Positions 1 through 7,862 are shown, numbered from the stretch's first letter. The stretch: 9,677 nucleotides of DNA from Desulfobacterales bacterium (GCA_013042695.1 JABDPQ010000607.1:1-9677); one strand, 5' to 3'. The notes: generated by a model from the letters alone, not told the origin. A program made the numbers and translations.

Positions 1-2933
1 TTTCTGTCCCCTATCCGGGAGCAAGCCCAGAAGAGATTGAAAAAGGCATAGTGATCGCCATTGAAGAAAGGATCAGTAGTCTTGATTTTATAGAAAGGAT
101 TGAAAGTAATTCCAGAGAAGGGAATGCTAACATTACCATAGAACTGCTTGCCGGGGCCAATGCAGATAAGGCACTGCAAAGCATCAAGAGCGAAGTTGAC
201 CGAATTACTTCTCTTCCCCTAGATTCCGAGCGTCCTAATGTCCAGCTGCAAGTCAGGAGAAGAGAAGTTGTTCGCATGGCGCTGCACGGTAATGTATCTA
301 AAGCTGAACTTTTCAGAACGGCATCGGTCATAAAAGATGAGTTACTCTCAAGAAGCGAGATTAGCCAAGTAGAACTTTGGGGGCTACTGGCACCTGAAAT
401 CAGTATTGAGGTCTCTCGGCATGCTCTAAATGAGTACGGTTTGACCTTGGGTGATATCTCATCGATTATAGCCGCAAAAGCTGTAGACATACCTGGTGGA
501 GCAATTAAAGCCATCAGCGGTGAAATTCTAGTGCGTACCATCGAAAGCCGAGATTTTGCCAAAGAATTCTCTAGCATTGAACTTATAAGCAATTTCGAGG
601 GAAACTCCGTTCGTCTCGGCGATATTGCCACCGTCAAAGAGGGCTATGAAGATTTTCCTCGAGAAAGTTATTACAATGGCCAACCTTCAGTTAGAATTTC
701 TGTCTTCCGAATAGGTAATCAGACCCCGCAATCAATTTCAATCGCTACGCGTGATTTTGTGGATATTTTTTCACAAAACCTCCCTCAAGGCATTGAGTTA
801 TCAATATACAGCGATCGTTCAAAATATTATAAGGAGCGGCTGGAACTCCTATTAAAAAATGGAGTTCTTGGTTTATGCCTTGTTTTACTTATTCTTGGCC
901 TATTTCTTGAACCTCGGTTGGCCTTCTGGGTATCCATGGGAATCCCGATATCAATTGTTGGATCTTTCCTGATCTTATGGCTTATTGGCGGCAGTATCAA
1001 CATGGTTTCCATGTTTGCTTTTATCGTAACACTTGGAATCATTGTTGATGATGCCGTTATTGTCGGTGAGAACATATTTTACCATCGGCAACGTTCAACA
1101 GATGGCAAGGCTGCCGCAATTGCTGGTGCCCGTGAAATGGCAATACCGGTCTTTGTTGCAGTGCTGACCAATATCCTCGCATTTCTGCCGCTACTTTTCG
1201 TCCCTGGCTCTACAGGAAAATTCTTTTCAATATTACCAACCGTGGTTATCTCGGTTTTCATTATCTCCTTTTTTGAATGTCTATTAATATTGCCAGCTCA
1301 TCTCTCATATAGACTGAATATTAATTCCAAAAAGAACATCCTTGCAACTATACCTCGCTTTTTCAATCATAATCTCGAAATCTTCATAACTTCATTATTT
1401 AAACCGGTTTTAGCGGTATGCCTTAAAAACAGATATCTTACCCTTCTATTTGCCTTATGTTTTTTGGTTATCTGTTTTACCTACTGGCAAATGGGCTGGA
1501 TCAATTTCTCTTTCAGGCCTCAAATACAAACAGATAGTATTGACGCTGAAATCGAACTTCCATTTGGAGTAGCGTTAAGCGAGGTTAAAAGAATTGCAGA
1601 TATTGTTGAGCAGGGAGGCTATCGGGTTATTGAAAAACACGGCGGTAAAAATATTCTCATCGGAGCCAGAAAAGAAATTGGTCGAGGAGGAAGTAATCAG
1701 GCTGCTATCACCTTTACGCTCGTCTCACAGAACAATCGCACCATAACAACAAAAGAATTCAGTAGGGAATGGCGCAGAGAAGTTGGGATTATTCCCGGCC
1801 TGGAAAGATTGTTTTTTGATTTTCTTATTGGACCTGGAGGCGCTTCAGCCATTAAAATCGAACTCACACATCCTGAACCGGAAATTCTTGAAAAAGGGGC
1901 CACTGAACTTGCAGATTATCTTCGTAATTACAATGGAGTAACGGACATTAACGATGGTTTTGCAGAAGGTAAGCCACAACTCGATTTTCAACTTTCGGCA
2001 GAAGGTGTTTCAGCTGGCTTAACAGCAAAGAGTCTTGGAACCCAGTTAAGACATGCCTTTTTCGGCTCAGAAGCAATTAGGCAGCAGCGAGGTAAAGATG
2101 AAGTCAAGGTCATGGTCAGACTACCAAAAGATGAACGCAATTCCCTCTATATACTTGAGGACCTGCTGGTTAAAGCAGATCAGGATGTACTTCTGCCCAT
2201 AAAACAGGCGGCAACCTTCAGCAATAACCGCGCTTATACTGAGATCAGACGCGTTGACGGGCGTCGTGTCGTTAACGTCACCGCCAATGTCATCCCCGGC
2301 CAGGCTAACGAAAATAAAATCTTAGCGAGCCTCAGAACAGATTTTCTCCCTGAACTTTTGGCAACCCATAGCGGTCTGAGCTACTCGTTTCAGGGAAGAG
2401 AGAGAGAGCGGCAAAGTGCCGTTAAACAGCTGCTGATAGACATGTTTCTGCTTTTCCCGGCAATCTTCGCCATACTCTCAATATTATTCCGGAGCTACAT
2501 CCAGGCACTGTTCATTATGATGGTTATTCCTTTTGGCATCATTGGGGCACTTCTTGGTCATATTATTATGGGATACGATCTCAGTATCATTAGTATATTT
2601 GGCATGATCGCCCTGTGCGGCGTGGTCATAAACGGAGGCTTGGTCTATACCGTCACAGCCAATAAATACAACGAAGCCAGAGACAACCCGTATAATGCTG
2701 CCCTTGAGGCGGCCCTGAGAAGATTTCGACCGATTGTGCTCACCGCATTAACCACGTTTTTCGGTCTTGCACCGATGATTTTTGAACAGTCTATCCAGGC
2801 ACGTTTTTTAGTTCCTATGGCGATTTCACTGGGCTATGGGATTTTATTCTCCACGGTTATCATCCTCATTTTAACACCATGCTTATATGTAATTTCTCAA
2901 GATTTATCTTCTTTTATAAAGCCAAAACATTGA
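1..2933 (+). CDS. RND-family efflux permease (AcrB/HAE1-like), 5'-truncated by window edge
   Basis: Inner-membrane pump subunit of a tripartite efflux system, expected to export hydrophobic or amphiphilic compounds by proton antiport with an adaptor and an outer-membrane channel. The reading frame is open from base 3. Codons 12-41 read YPGASPEEIE, the family motif found about 35-45 residues into full-length proteins, so the true start is off the left edge and the in-frame GTG at 51 is not the start. About 976 residues are present against the usual 1030-1050. Visible features are the TM4 proton-relay motif LGIIVDDAVIVGEN (Asp pair at 1047-1052), two periplasmic halves, a hydrophobic cluster from about 2430, and the late motif FRPIVLTALTTFFGLAPMIFE. 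The TM10 segment reads GVVINGGLV (Asn codon at 2631), where AcrB has its essential Lys940, so substrate and coupling may differ from AcrB. The adaptor gene is probably upstream, outside the window. No clear terminator follows. The family call is firm; the substrate is unknown. Confidence 0.93.
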   Translation, partial: SVPYPGASPEEIEKGIVIAIEERISSLDFIERIESNSREGNANITIELLAGANADKALQSIKSEVDRITSLPLDSERPNVQLQVRRREVVRMALHGNVSKAELFRTASVIKDELLSRSEISQVELWGLLAPEISIEVSRHALNEYGLTLGDISSIIAAKAVDIPGGAIKAISGEILVRTIESRDFAKEFSSIELISNFEGNSVRLGDIATVKEGYEDFPRESYYNGQPSVRISVFRIGNQTPQSISIATRDFVDIFSQNLPQGIELSIYSDRSKYYKERLELLLKNGVLGLCLVLLILGLFLEPRLAFWVSMGIPISIVGSFLILWLIGGSINMVSMFAFIVTLGIIVDDAVIVGENIFYHRQRSTDGKAAAIAGAREMAIPVFVAVLTNILAFLPLLFVPGSTGKFFSILPTVVISVFIISFFECLLILPAHLSYRLNINSKKNILATIPRFFNHNLEIFITSLFKPVLAVCLKNRYLTLLFALCFLVICFTYWQMGWINFSFRPQIQTDSIDAEIELPFGVALSEVKRIADIVEQGGYRVIEKHGGKNILIGARKEIGRGGSNQAAITFTLVSQNNRTITTKEFSREWRREVGIIPGLERLFFDFLIGPGGASAIKIELTHPEPEILEKGATELADYLRNYNGVTDINDGFAEGKPQLDFQLSAEGVSAGLTAKSLGTQLRHAFFGSEAIRQQRGKDEVKVMVRLPKDERNSLYILEDLLVKADQDVLLPIKQAATFSNNRAYTEIRRVDGRRVVNVTANVIPGQANENKILASLRTDFLPELLATHSGLSYSFQGRERERQSAVKQLLIDMFLLFPAIFAILSILFRSYIQALFIMMVIPFGIIGALLGHIIMGYDLSIISIFGMIALCGVVINGGLVYTVTANKYNEARDNPYNAALEAALRRFRPIVLTALTTFFGLAPMIFEQSIQARFLVPMAISLGYGILFSTVIILILTPCLYVISQDLSSFIKPKH

Positions 2934-3011
2934 TTTTTAACTAGAAAACGTCACGGCAACCACTCTCAATCGTCAACATCTACTGATTAAAGGTAATAAA
3001 ACGCTTCTCAA

Positions 3012-3039
3012 TTGCTTCACTCTGCACATCGAGTATCCT
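3012..3039 (+). promoter_or_regulatory. Possible sigma70-type promoter for the PBP1B-lipoprotein unit
   Basis: The 227-bp gap between the RND stop and the PBP1B start contains TTGCTT (3012-3017), a 16-bp spacer and TATCCT (3034-3039), a loose -35/-10 pair pointing at the downstream gene. A second candidate -10, TACAAT at 3092-3097, has no convincing -35. The rest of the gap holds an 8-bp palindrome TCAGCTGA (3102-3109) and the short repeat CACATAACTGTG (about 3079-3090), neither of which I can assign to a regulator. No RNA gene or clear intrinsic terminator was seen in the gap. This is motif matching by eye only. Confidence 0.22.
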
Positions 3040-3160
3040 GCATCTGAAAAGAAGATTAATAAAAAATGCAAAGAAAGCACATAACTGTGTGTACAATGAA
3101 TTCAGCTGAGTCCCATTCCGGATCGTTTTTTCCGTTCGATTATCATTTATTAGCTGGTAC

Positions 3161-5473
3161 ATGCCTCTGCACGTTCACATGAATATCAACGCAACCAAGA
3201 AAAAATTTCTAGTAATCGCCGTTTTACTGGTTTGTGTTGTTCTTGTTTTTATTGTTATCAATTATACAAAACAATTAGACACCCAAGTAAAACAGAGCTT
3301 CGAAGGTAAACGATGGTCACTTCCTGCCGTGGTTTATGCAAGACCGCTCGACATCTATCCTGGTCTGAAGCTGTCTGCCGACATGTTTGAAAAAGAGTTG
3401 CAGCTGGCAGGATACCGCCTGGAAAACCCGATAATGAGTCCTGGTGGATACTATCGTCAAAAAACAATCTTCCAGGTAATCACCAGGAGTTTTGTATTCC
3501 CTTCAGGGTATGAAAAATCGACTAATACGACTATTTCCTTTGCTCATGGTCGTGTCTCACAGCTTATCGATAACACCTCATCTGAGGCAATTATTTCTTT
3601 ACAACTCGATCCAGCCAGGATTGGCAGTTTCCATCCGCTAATCAATGAAGACCGAATACTCGTAACAACATCTGAGATTCCTGATCTGCTCCGCAACACG
3701 CTGGTAGCTGTTGAAGATCAAGATTTTTATTCACACCATGGATTATCACCGATAGGTATTGCTCGTTCCCTTATCGCAAATATTAAAGCAGGTAAAGTTG
3801 TTCAGGGGGGCAGTACAATAACACAGCAATTAGTGAAAAATTTTTTCCTCGATCGCTCTCGAACCATCTCTCGAAAGGTGCAGGAAGCTATAATGGCTCT
3901 GTTAATGGAGCACAATTATTCAAAGGACGAGATTCTTACTGCATACATCAATGAAGTCTTTATGGGACAAGATGGCAACCGGGCAGTGCATGGTTTTGCC
4001 CTGGCAAGCCAATTTTATTTTCGTCGTGATCTATCGGACCTATCCGTAGAGCAGATAGCAACATTGGTTGGCATGGTTAAAGGCCCTTCTTTCTATGATA
4101 TTCGGAGCCACCCGGAACGCTGCCTGGCCAGAAGAGAGGTTGTTTTACAGCTCATGGTCGAAGCCGGTATCATCGACAGCGAGACATTCACCAACGCCCG
4201 TGACGAGGAGCTTAGTGATGTAAAGCCGCAAAAAAATGGGTTCAATCGTTTTCCAGCCTTCTTGGACCTGGTTAGAAGACAGTTGAAAACTGATTATAAA
4301 GAAGAAGATCTGACAACAGATGGTCTAAAAATATTTACGACGCTTGATCCTCAAGTCCAGCTTCAGGCTGAAGCCAGCTTCAGCCTGGCAATCAAAAAGC
4401 TTGAAAAACAGCTGCAACAAAAACAAATTGAGGGAGCAGTAATCTTCAGCGGCAGGGAAAGTGGCGAGGTCCAGGCCCTCATAGGCGGGCGCAAATATGT
4501 TGCTTCAGGTTTCAATAGAGCACTCGATGCCCAAAGACAAATTGGTTCGTTGGTTAAACCTGCAGTCTATCTGACTGCTTTAAACCAGGGATATACGCTT
4601 GCTTCACCGATCAATGATAGTGCATTATCTGTTGAATCAACTGAGAGTAAGTGGCAGCCGCAAAATTACGACAAAAAAGAACATGGCAGAGTCGCTCTAT
4701 ACGCTGCCTTAGTTAAATCATATAATTTAGCAACGGTCAGGCTGGGTCTGGATGTTGGATTGGAAAATGTCATTGCAACGATCAAAAGACTGGGGCACAG
4801 CAAGACCCTTGAGCCATATCCATCCCTTTTACTGGGAGCAATTGCCATGAGCCCGGCAGAAGTTACGCAGATCTACCAGACTATCGCCACCGGTGGTTTT
4901 TATATGCCACTGCGCTCAATACGAAGTGTTATGACAGCTGACAATAGTCTCCTCTCACGCTATGAACTGGAGGTAGAGCAGCGATTCTCACCGCAATCTA
5001 TTTTTTTACTCACCCATGCACTCAAGCGAGTTTTGACAGAGGGGACGGGGCGTAACTCATCTATCAGCAACAGCTCTACCTATGCCGGAAAAACAGGTAC
5101 ATCTGATGATCTAAGAGATAGTTGGTTTGCCGGTTTCTCGGAAGATTCATTAGCCGTCGTCTGGCTCGGCAGAGATGACAATAAGACGACTGGCCTTACC
5201 GGTGCAACTGGGGCTCTGGGTGTCTGGACGCAGATTATGGCTGATAGCGATGCAAGTTCTCTGGAACAAGTGCAGCCAGCTGATATCAAGTGGACGCGAA
5301 TTGATCCTGAGACACTTGAACCAACATCTTCTTTTAACTCACAAAGCACCGTGTTACCATTTCTCGAGGGTACCTCGCCCGACAAGTACTGGCAGTTGCC
5401 TGAAATTGACATCAAGTCTATTGAAAAAGGAGCACGCGATTTCTTTGATAGTCTTAACAAGCTCATCAATTGA
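3161..5473 (+). CDS. mrcB: Penicillin-binding protein 1B (bifunctional transglycosylase/transpeptidase)
   Basis: Class A PBP that polymerises lipid II into glycan strands and cross-links the stem peptides on the periplasmic face of the inner membrane. The 770 residues show a short basic N-terminus and one TM anchor (about 15-34). A UB2H-type domain follows, opening with WSLPAVVYARPL (52-63) and continuing to GYR at 84-86. The GT51 domain has EDQDFYSHHG (catalytic Glu185), QGGSTITQQLVKN (215-227) and YINEVFMGQ (Glu265). The transpeptidase domain has SLVK (Ser463 nucleophile, Lys466), SYN (520-522) and KTGT (644-647), so all active-site motifs are intact. It is somewhat shorter than E. coli PBP1b (844 aa). 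The UB2H domain marks this as the 1B rather than the 1A type. ATG 3161 is taken as the start; ATG 3179 (residue 7) is equally possible because neither has a clear ribosome binding site. An in-frame stop at 3107 limits any extension. The gene lies 15 bp before a lipoprotein gene that probably encodes its activator. Confidence 0.95.
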   Translation: MPLHVHMNINATKKKFLVIAVLLVCVVLVFIVINYTKQLDTQVKQSFEGKRWSLPAVVYARPLDIYPGLKLSADMFEKELQLAGYRLENPIMSPGGYYRQKTIFQVITRSFVFPSGYEKSTNTTISFAHGRVSQLIDNTSSEAIISLQLDPARIGSFHPLINEDRILVTTSEIPDLLRNTLVAVEDQDFYSHHGLSPIGIARSLIANIKAGKVVQGGSTITQQLVKNFFLDRSRTISRKVQEAIMALLMEHNYSKDEILTAYINEVFMGQDGNRAVHGFALASQFYFRRDLSDLSVEQIATLVGMVKGPSFYDIRSHPERCLARREVVLQLMVEAGIIDSETFTNARDEELSDVKPQKNGFNRFPAFLDLVRRQLKTDYKEEDLTTDGLKIFTTLDPQVQLQAEASFSLAIKKLEKQLQQKQIEGAVIFSGRESGEVQALIGGRKYVASGFNRALDAQRQIGSLVKPAVYLTALNQGYTLASPINDSALSVESTESKWQPQNYDKKEHGRVALYAALVKSYNLATVRLGLDVGLENVIATIKRLGHSKTLEPYPSLLLGAIAMSPAEVTQIYQTIATGGFYMPLRSIRSVMTADNSLLSRYELEVEQRFSPQSIFLLTHALKRVLTEGTGRNSSISNSSTYAGKTGTSDDLRDSWFAGFSEDSLAVVWLGRDDNKTTGLTGATGALGVWTQIMADSDASSLEQVQPADIKWTRIDPETLEPTSSFNSQSTVLPFLEGTSPDKYWQLPEIDIKSIEKGARDFFDSLNKLIN

Positions 5474-5488
5474 AGAGACTCAATTAAA

Positions 5489-5941
5489 ATGGATAGATTC
5501 GACCCAAAAAAACGAAAAAACATAAGGTTTTCTCCTTATATTATCGTTATATTGGTTTTATTCTTAATTAGCAGCTGTGCAACTATTGCGCCGGAACGGC
5601 CTGTGCCGCCTCCAGCTCCGCAAGCCTCTTTACCGCCTCCAGATAGGTCAATAGCCCCTACTCCGAAATCGCAGGCGGCTGCGTCTCTTCATGATAAAGC
5701 ACGAGACTATCTGGCCATGGGTAAGTATTCACAGGCTGAACTAACAATTGAACGCGCTTTGCGCATCGATCCCAGAAACGCCGGAATCTGGTACACGCTT
5801 GCACAGACAAAATACCTGCAAAAAGAATATGCCCAGACAATCAACATGTGTCTGAAATCTAAAAGTTTGATCACAAAACATGATCGGCTGCAGAAGATGA
5901 ATGATGATTTAATTTCGCAGGCGCAAATGTATCTTCACTGA
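5489..5941 (+). CDS. TPR lipoprotein, probable PBP1b activator (LpoP-like)
   Basis: A 150-residue predicted lipoprotein. It has a basic N-terminus (KKRK at 7-10), a hydrophobic stretch (about 17-27) and the lipobox ISSC with the lipidated Cys at residue 30. The next residues, Ala-Thr, do not include an Asp at +2, so outer-membrane sorting is expected. A proline-rich linker (about 35-59, with PVPPPAP and SLPPPD) follows. Helical TPR-like repeats start near residue 66: a repeat pair around ARDYLAMGKYSQAE and IERALRIDPRN, then WYTLAQTKYLQKEYAQ. P. aeruginosa LpoP, encoded with ponB, combines a lipoprotein signal, linker and small TPR domain and stimulates PBP1b, and this protein has the same arrangement and gene neighbour. 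Its start is 15 bp after the mrcB stop, with GAAGAG overlapping that stop as a ribosome binding site, so cotranscription and coupled translation are likely. Lipoprotein and TPR assignments are seen in the sequence; the activator role is inferred from context and family resemblance. Confidence 0.85.
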   Translation: MDRFDPKKRKNIRFSPYIIVILVLFLISSCATIAPERPVPPPAPQASLPPPDRSIAPTPKSQAAASLHDKARDYLAMGKYSQAELTIERALRIDPRNAGIWYTLAQTKYLQKEYAQTINMCLKSKSLITKHDRLQKMNDDLISQAQMYLH

Positions 5942-5985
5942 TAATTGTACTGTCTGTTGATCTGCAGTAAAATCGATATACTAAC

Positions 5986-6128
5986 GAGCCTTTTACAAAA
6001 TGATGATTTTCGTTCAAGGTCAAACCATGCGAAAAATTTTTTACCACAGGCATATAATCGAGATTCTGAGGATAAAAATTTGAGCATAACTTAGAGGTTG
6101 AACGAAAAGGGCGTTTTGTAAGTGGCTC
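5986..6128. mobile_element. 143-bp imperfect palindrome, MITE-like, flanked by TAAC direct repeats
   Basis: The whole segment folds back on itself. Pairing blocks from the outside in are: GAGCC 5986-5990 with GGCTC 6124-6128; TACAAAA 5994-6000 with TTTTGTA 6114-6120; TTTTCGTTCAA 6007-6017 with TTGAACGAAAA 6098-6108; ATGC 6027-6030 with GCAT 6084-6087; AAATTTTT 6034-6041 with AAAAATTT 6074-6081; CCACAG 6044-6049 with CTGAGG 6066-6071 (one mismatch). About 16 nt remain as the loop. Immediately outside lie TAAC 5982-5985 and TAAC 6129-6132, as expected for a 4-bp target-site duplication. The element carries no ORF of note and sits between the stops of two convergent genes. It may be a non-autonomous transposon relic, or a long hairpin blocking read-through in both directions; it lacks the GC-rich stem and U-tract of a classical terminator. 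Structure is seen directly; mobility is inferred from one copy. Confidence 0.6.
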
Positions 6129-6138
6129 TAACGGTTGG

Positions 6139-7029
6139 TTATTTTCTCTTATGAGGAAAAACAAGAAAGGTTAAACCTAAAAAAATGAGCAGAAGGCCAA
6201 TCCATGCTAATACCGATAATTGTTCTCCAACCACAAGCACTCCAAGGAGCCCTGCAGTAAGTGGTTCGGCAAGAGAGAGCGTCACTGCTGTTGAGACCTG
6301 TACGGTTTTCAACCCTTTGCTGAAACAGAAATATGATAATGCCGTTGCCAAAAGTCCAAGATGAATAACTATCAGCATTCCATTTACAGTGAGCACCCAA
6401 CTGAGATTTGAGCTGATCAAAAGAGGCAGCAGAAAAAGAGCACCGGTGCAAAACACAATTGCCGTCACCGATTCAGCTTTTCTGTTAGGAAGTAACAATT
6501 TTATGCAAAGTGCATACGTGGCATACGATAAACCAGCCCCAAGTGCCAATATAATGCCAACGAAATTGACGTGCACACCATCTGATTTGCCCAACAGAAG
6601 CATACAGCCGACGAGAGCGCATATCGTTGAAAGATACCATTTTTGTTGAGGATGCTTATTCAAGACCAAGACATCCAGGATTCCAGCAAAAATAGGTGCC
6701 GAACCGATACCAACAACTGTTCCTACAGCGACACCGGTCAGAGAAACTCCCCAGAAAAAACAAACCTGATAGGCAGCCACAAAAATACCGGCGACGAGAC
6801 ATAGAGCGGGAGGCACAGAGGTCAAAAAGGACCGGTCTCTAATCAATGCATAGATTGCCAGCCCGCACCCTCCAATAAGCAAACGCAGGGCTCCTATAGT
6901 ATGGGGTGTACTCTCAGGAGGAGCCAGTGCTTGCGAGGTTCCCGTCGTACCCCATAGAACAGCGGCTAAAATAATAAGAGCGCCGCCAGTCAGTCGTATC
7001 CTCTTGACTTCCTTTACACCCTCATTCAT
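6139..7029 (-). CDS. EamA/DMT-superfamily transporter (10-TM drug/metabolite exporter type)
   Basis: Inner-membrane transporter of the drug/metabolite superfamily. Members usually export amino acids or other small metabolites, or take up small solutes, by a secondary mechanism. With the chosen start it has 296 residues, the normal length. It shows about ten hydrophobic helices in two EamA halves: the first opens with LAAVLWGTTGTSQAL, and the second ends with EPLTAGLLGVLVVGEQLS and a terminal helix before a basic tail (HKRK). An upstream in-frame GTG at 7143 would add 38 hydrophilic residues atypical of the family and lacks a ribosome binding site. ATG at 7027-7029 has TGAGGA (7040-7045) ten bases ahead and is preferred. 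The gene follows livF on the same strand after 129 bp with no obvious hairpin between, so it may be the last gene of the liv operon or have its own promoter. Its stop lies ten bases from the palindromic element. The substrate cannot be read from the sequence. Confidence 0.9.
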   Translation of the reverse strand: MNEGVKEVKRIRLTGGALIILAAVLWGTTGTSQALAPPESTPHTIGALRLLIGGCGLAIYALIRDRSFLTSVPPALCLVAGIFVAAYQVCFFWGVSLTGVAVGTVVGIGSAPIFAGILDVLVLNKHPQQKWYLSTICALVGCMLLLGKSDGVHVNFVGIILALGAGLSYATYALCIKLLLPNRKAESVTAIVFCTGALFLLPLLISSNLSWVLTVNGMLIVIHLGLLATALSYFCFSKGLKTVQVSTAVTLSLAEPLTAGLLGVLVVGEQLSVLAWIGLLLIFLGLTFLVFPHKRK

Positions 7030-7158
7030 ACGTATATCGTCCTCAGGGTAACGCTCAAGACCTCTTCTTATCGATGATTTTACAGATGCGTGAGGCCCCC
7101 TTTGTGCCGATTCCGGCGATGATCTATACAACAGATTTTTCACCTACTACAATATGTA

Positions 7159-7860
7159 TCAGACACCAAGGTATCGTGTTTTTACCTTCAGATTTTCTCG
7201 AAGATCTTCTGTCGTTCCTGTCCACACGACTTTTCCTCGCTCCATGATATAGTGGTGCTTGGCTATTTTCATCAATGGCTCTAGGTTCTTGTCTATAACA
7301 AGAATAGCGAGTCCTTTGCCCTTGAGTATCTGAAGACCTTTCCATATCTCATGCCTTAGGATCGGCGCCAATCCCTCAGTGGCTTCATCAAGAATAAGAA
7401 GCTTGGGATTGGTCATCAAAGCCCTTCCGACAGCGAGCATCTGTTGCTCTCCTCCAGAAATTTGATTACCGAAATGTTTGAGTCTTTCACCCAATCGGGG
7501 GAATATCACCAGTATATCATCAAGACGATATGGTTCTCTCACGGATCGGTAATTTGATGCAGTCGCAATGATATTCTCATAGACGGTGAGATTTGGAAAA
7601 ATCTGTCTTCCTTCCGGCACAAGACCAATACCGAGGCGTGCTATCTCATGGCTAGATCTCTTGGTGATTTCCTGATTCATGAAGGTGATTTTTCCCGATT
7701 TGACTGGGGTAATCCCCATGATCGATTTAACCGTTGTACTCTTTCCCATACCATTACGACCAAGCATCGTCACGACTTCGCCTTCTCTCACCTGCAGAGA
7801 AACCTCGAAGAGCGCCTGGCTCGAGCCGTAAAACGTATTAACCCCCTTAACTTCAAGCAT
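7159..7860 (-). CDS. livF: Branched-chain amino acid ABC transporter ATP-binding protein LivF
   Basis: Cytoplasmic ATPase of a HAAT-family ABC importer, which pairs with LivG to drive uptake through LivH/LivM. Its 233 residues match the normal LivF length. Motifs are Walker A GRNGMGKST (34-42), Q-loop Gln86 in VPEGRQIFPNLTVYEN, signature ISGGEQQ (134-140) and Walker B LLILDEATEGLAP (Asp158, Glu159). The switch region reads LVIDKNL (188-193 area), with Lys191 where most ABC ATPases have His and typical LivF has Gln. The start codon lies 2 bp after the livG stop, with GAGGAA (7866-7871) five bases ahead, inside the end of livG, so translation is probably coupled. Family membership is clear. The transported substrate could be branched-chain amino acids, other amino acids, or amides. 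Confidence 0.94.
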   Translation of the reverse strand: MLEVKGVNTFYGSSQALFEVSLQVREGEVVTMLGRNGMGKSTTVKSIMGITPVKSGKITFMNQEITKRSSHEIARLGIGLVPEGRQIFPNLTVYENIIATASNYRSVREPYRLDDILVIFPRLGERLKHFGNQISGGEQQMLAVGRALMTNPKLLILDEATEGLAPILRHEIWKGLQILKGKGLAILVIDKNLEPLMKIAKHHYIMERGKVVWTGTTEDLRENLKVKTRYLGV

Positions 7861-7862
7861 AC

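Noticed and set aside
11..637. 208-aa minus-strand frame opposite the RND permease
   Set aside because: It lies entirely antisense to the conserved RND periplasmic domain and shows Ser/Leu-rich composition typical of a complementary-strand artefact.
3121..3136. CGGA...TCCG with a T-run as a terminator before mrcB
   Set aside because: The stem is only four base pairs and the T-run sits in the loop rather than after the stem, so it does not fit an intrinsic terminator.
2980..3162. 60-aa minus-strand frame filling most of the RND-PBP1B gap
   Set aside because: Low-complexity composition rich in Phe/Ile/Leu from AT-rich DNA, no recognisable domain, and it would have to read out from the PBP1B start. 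More likely non-coding.
5080..5525. Open frames on both strands over the end of mrcB (147 aa on -, 116 aa on +)
   Set aside because: They overlap the transpeptidase KTG region and C-terminus of a clearly real gene, have no family features, and look like shadow frames.
5976..6138. The palindrome as an integron attC recombination site
   Set aside because: The ends do not give the RYYYAAC...GTTRRRY pair in the required inverted arrangement; the TAAC motifs are direct repeats instead. No integrase or cassette array is nearby.
7030..7143. 38-residue N-terminal extension of the EamA transporter from GTG 7143
   Set aside because: The extension is hydrophilic and unlike family N-termini, and no ribosome binding site precedes the GTG, whereas ATG 7029 has TGAGGA upstream and gives the normal length.
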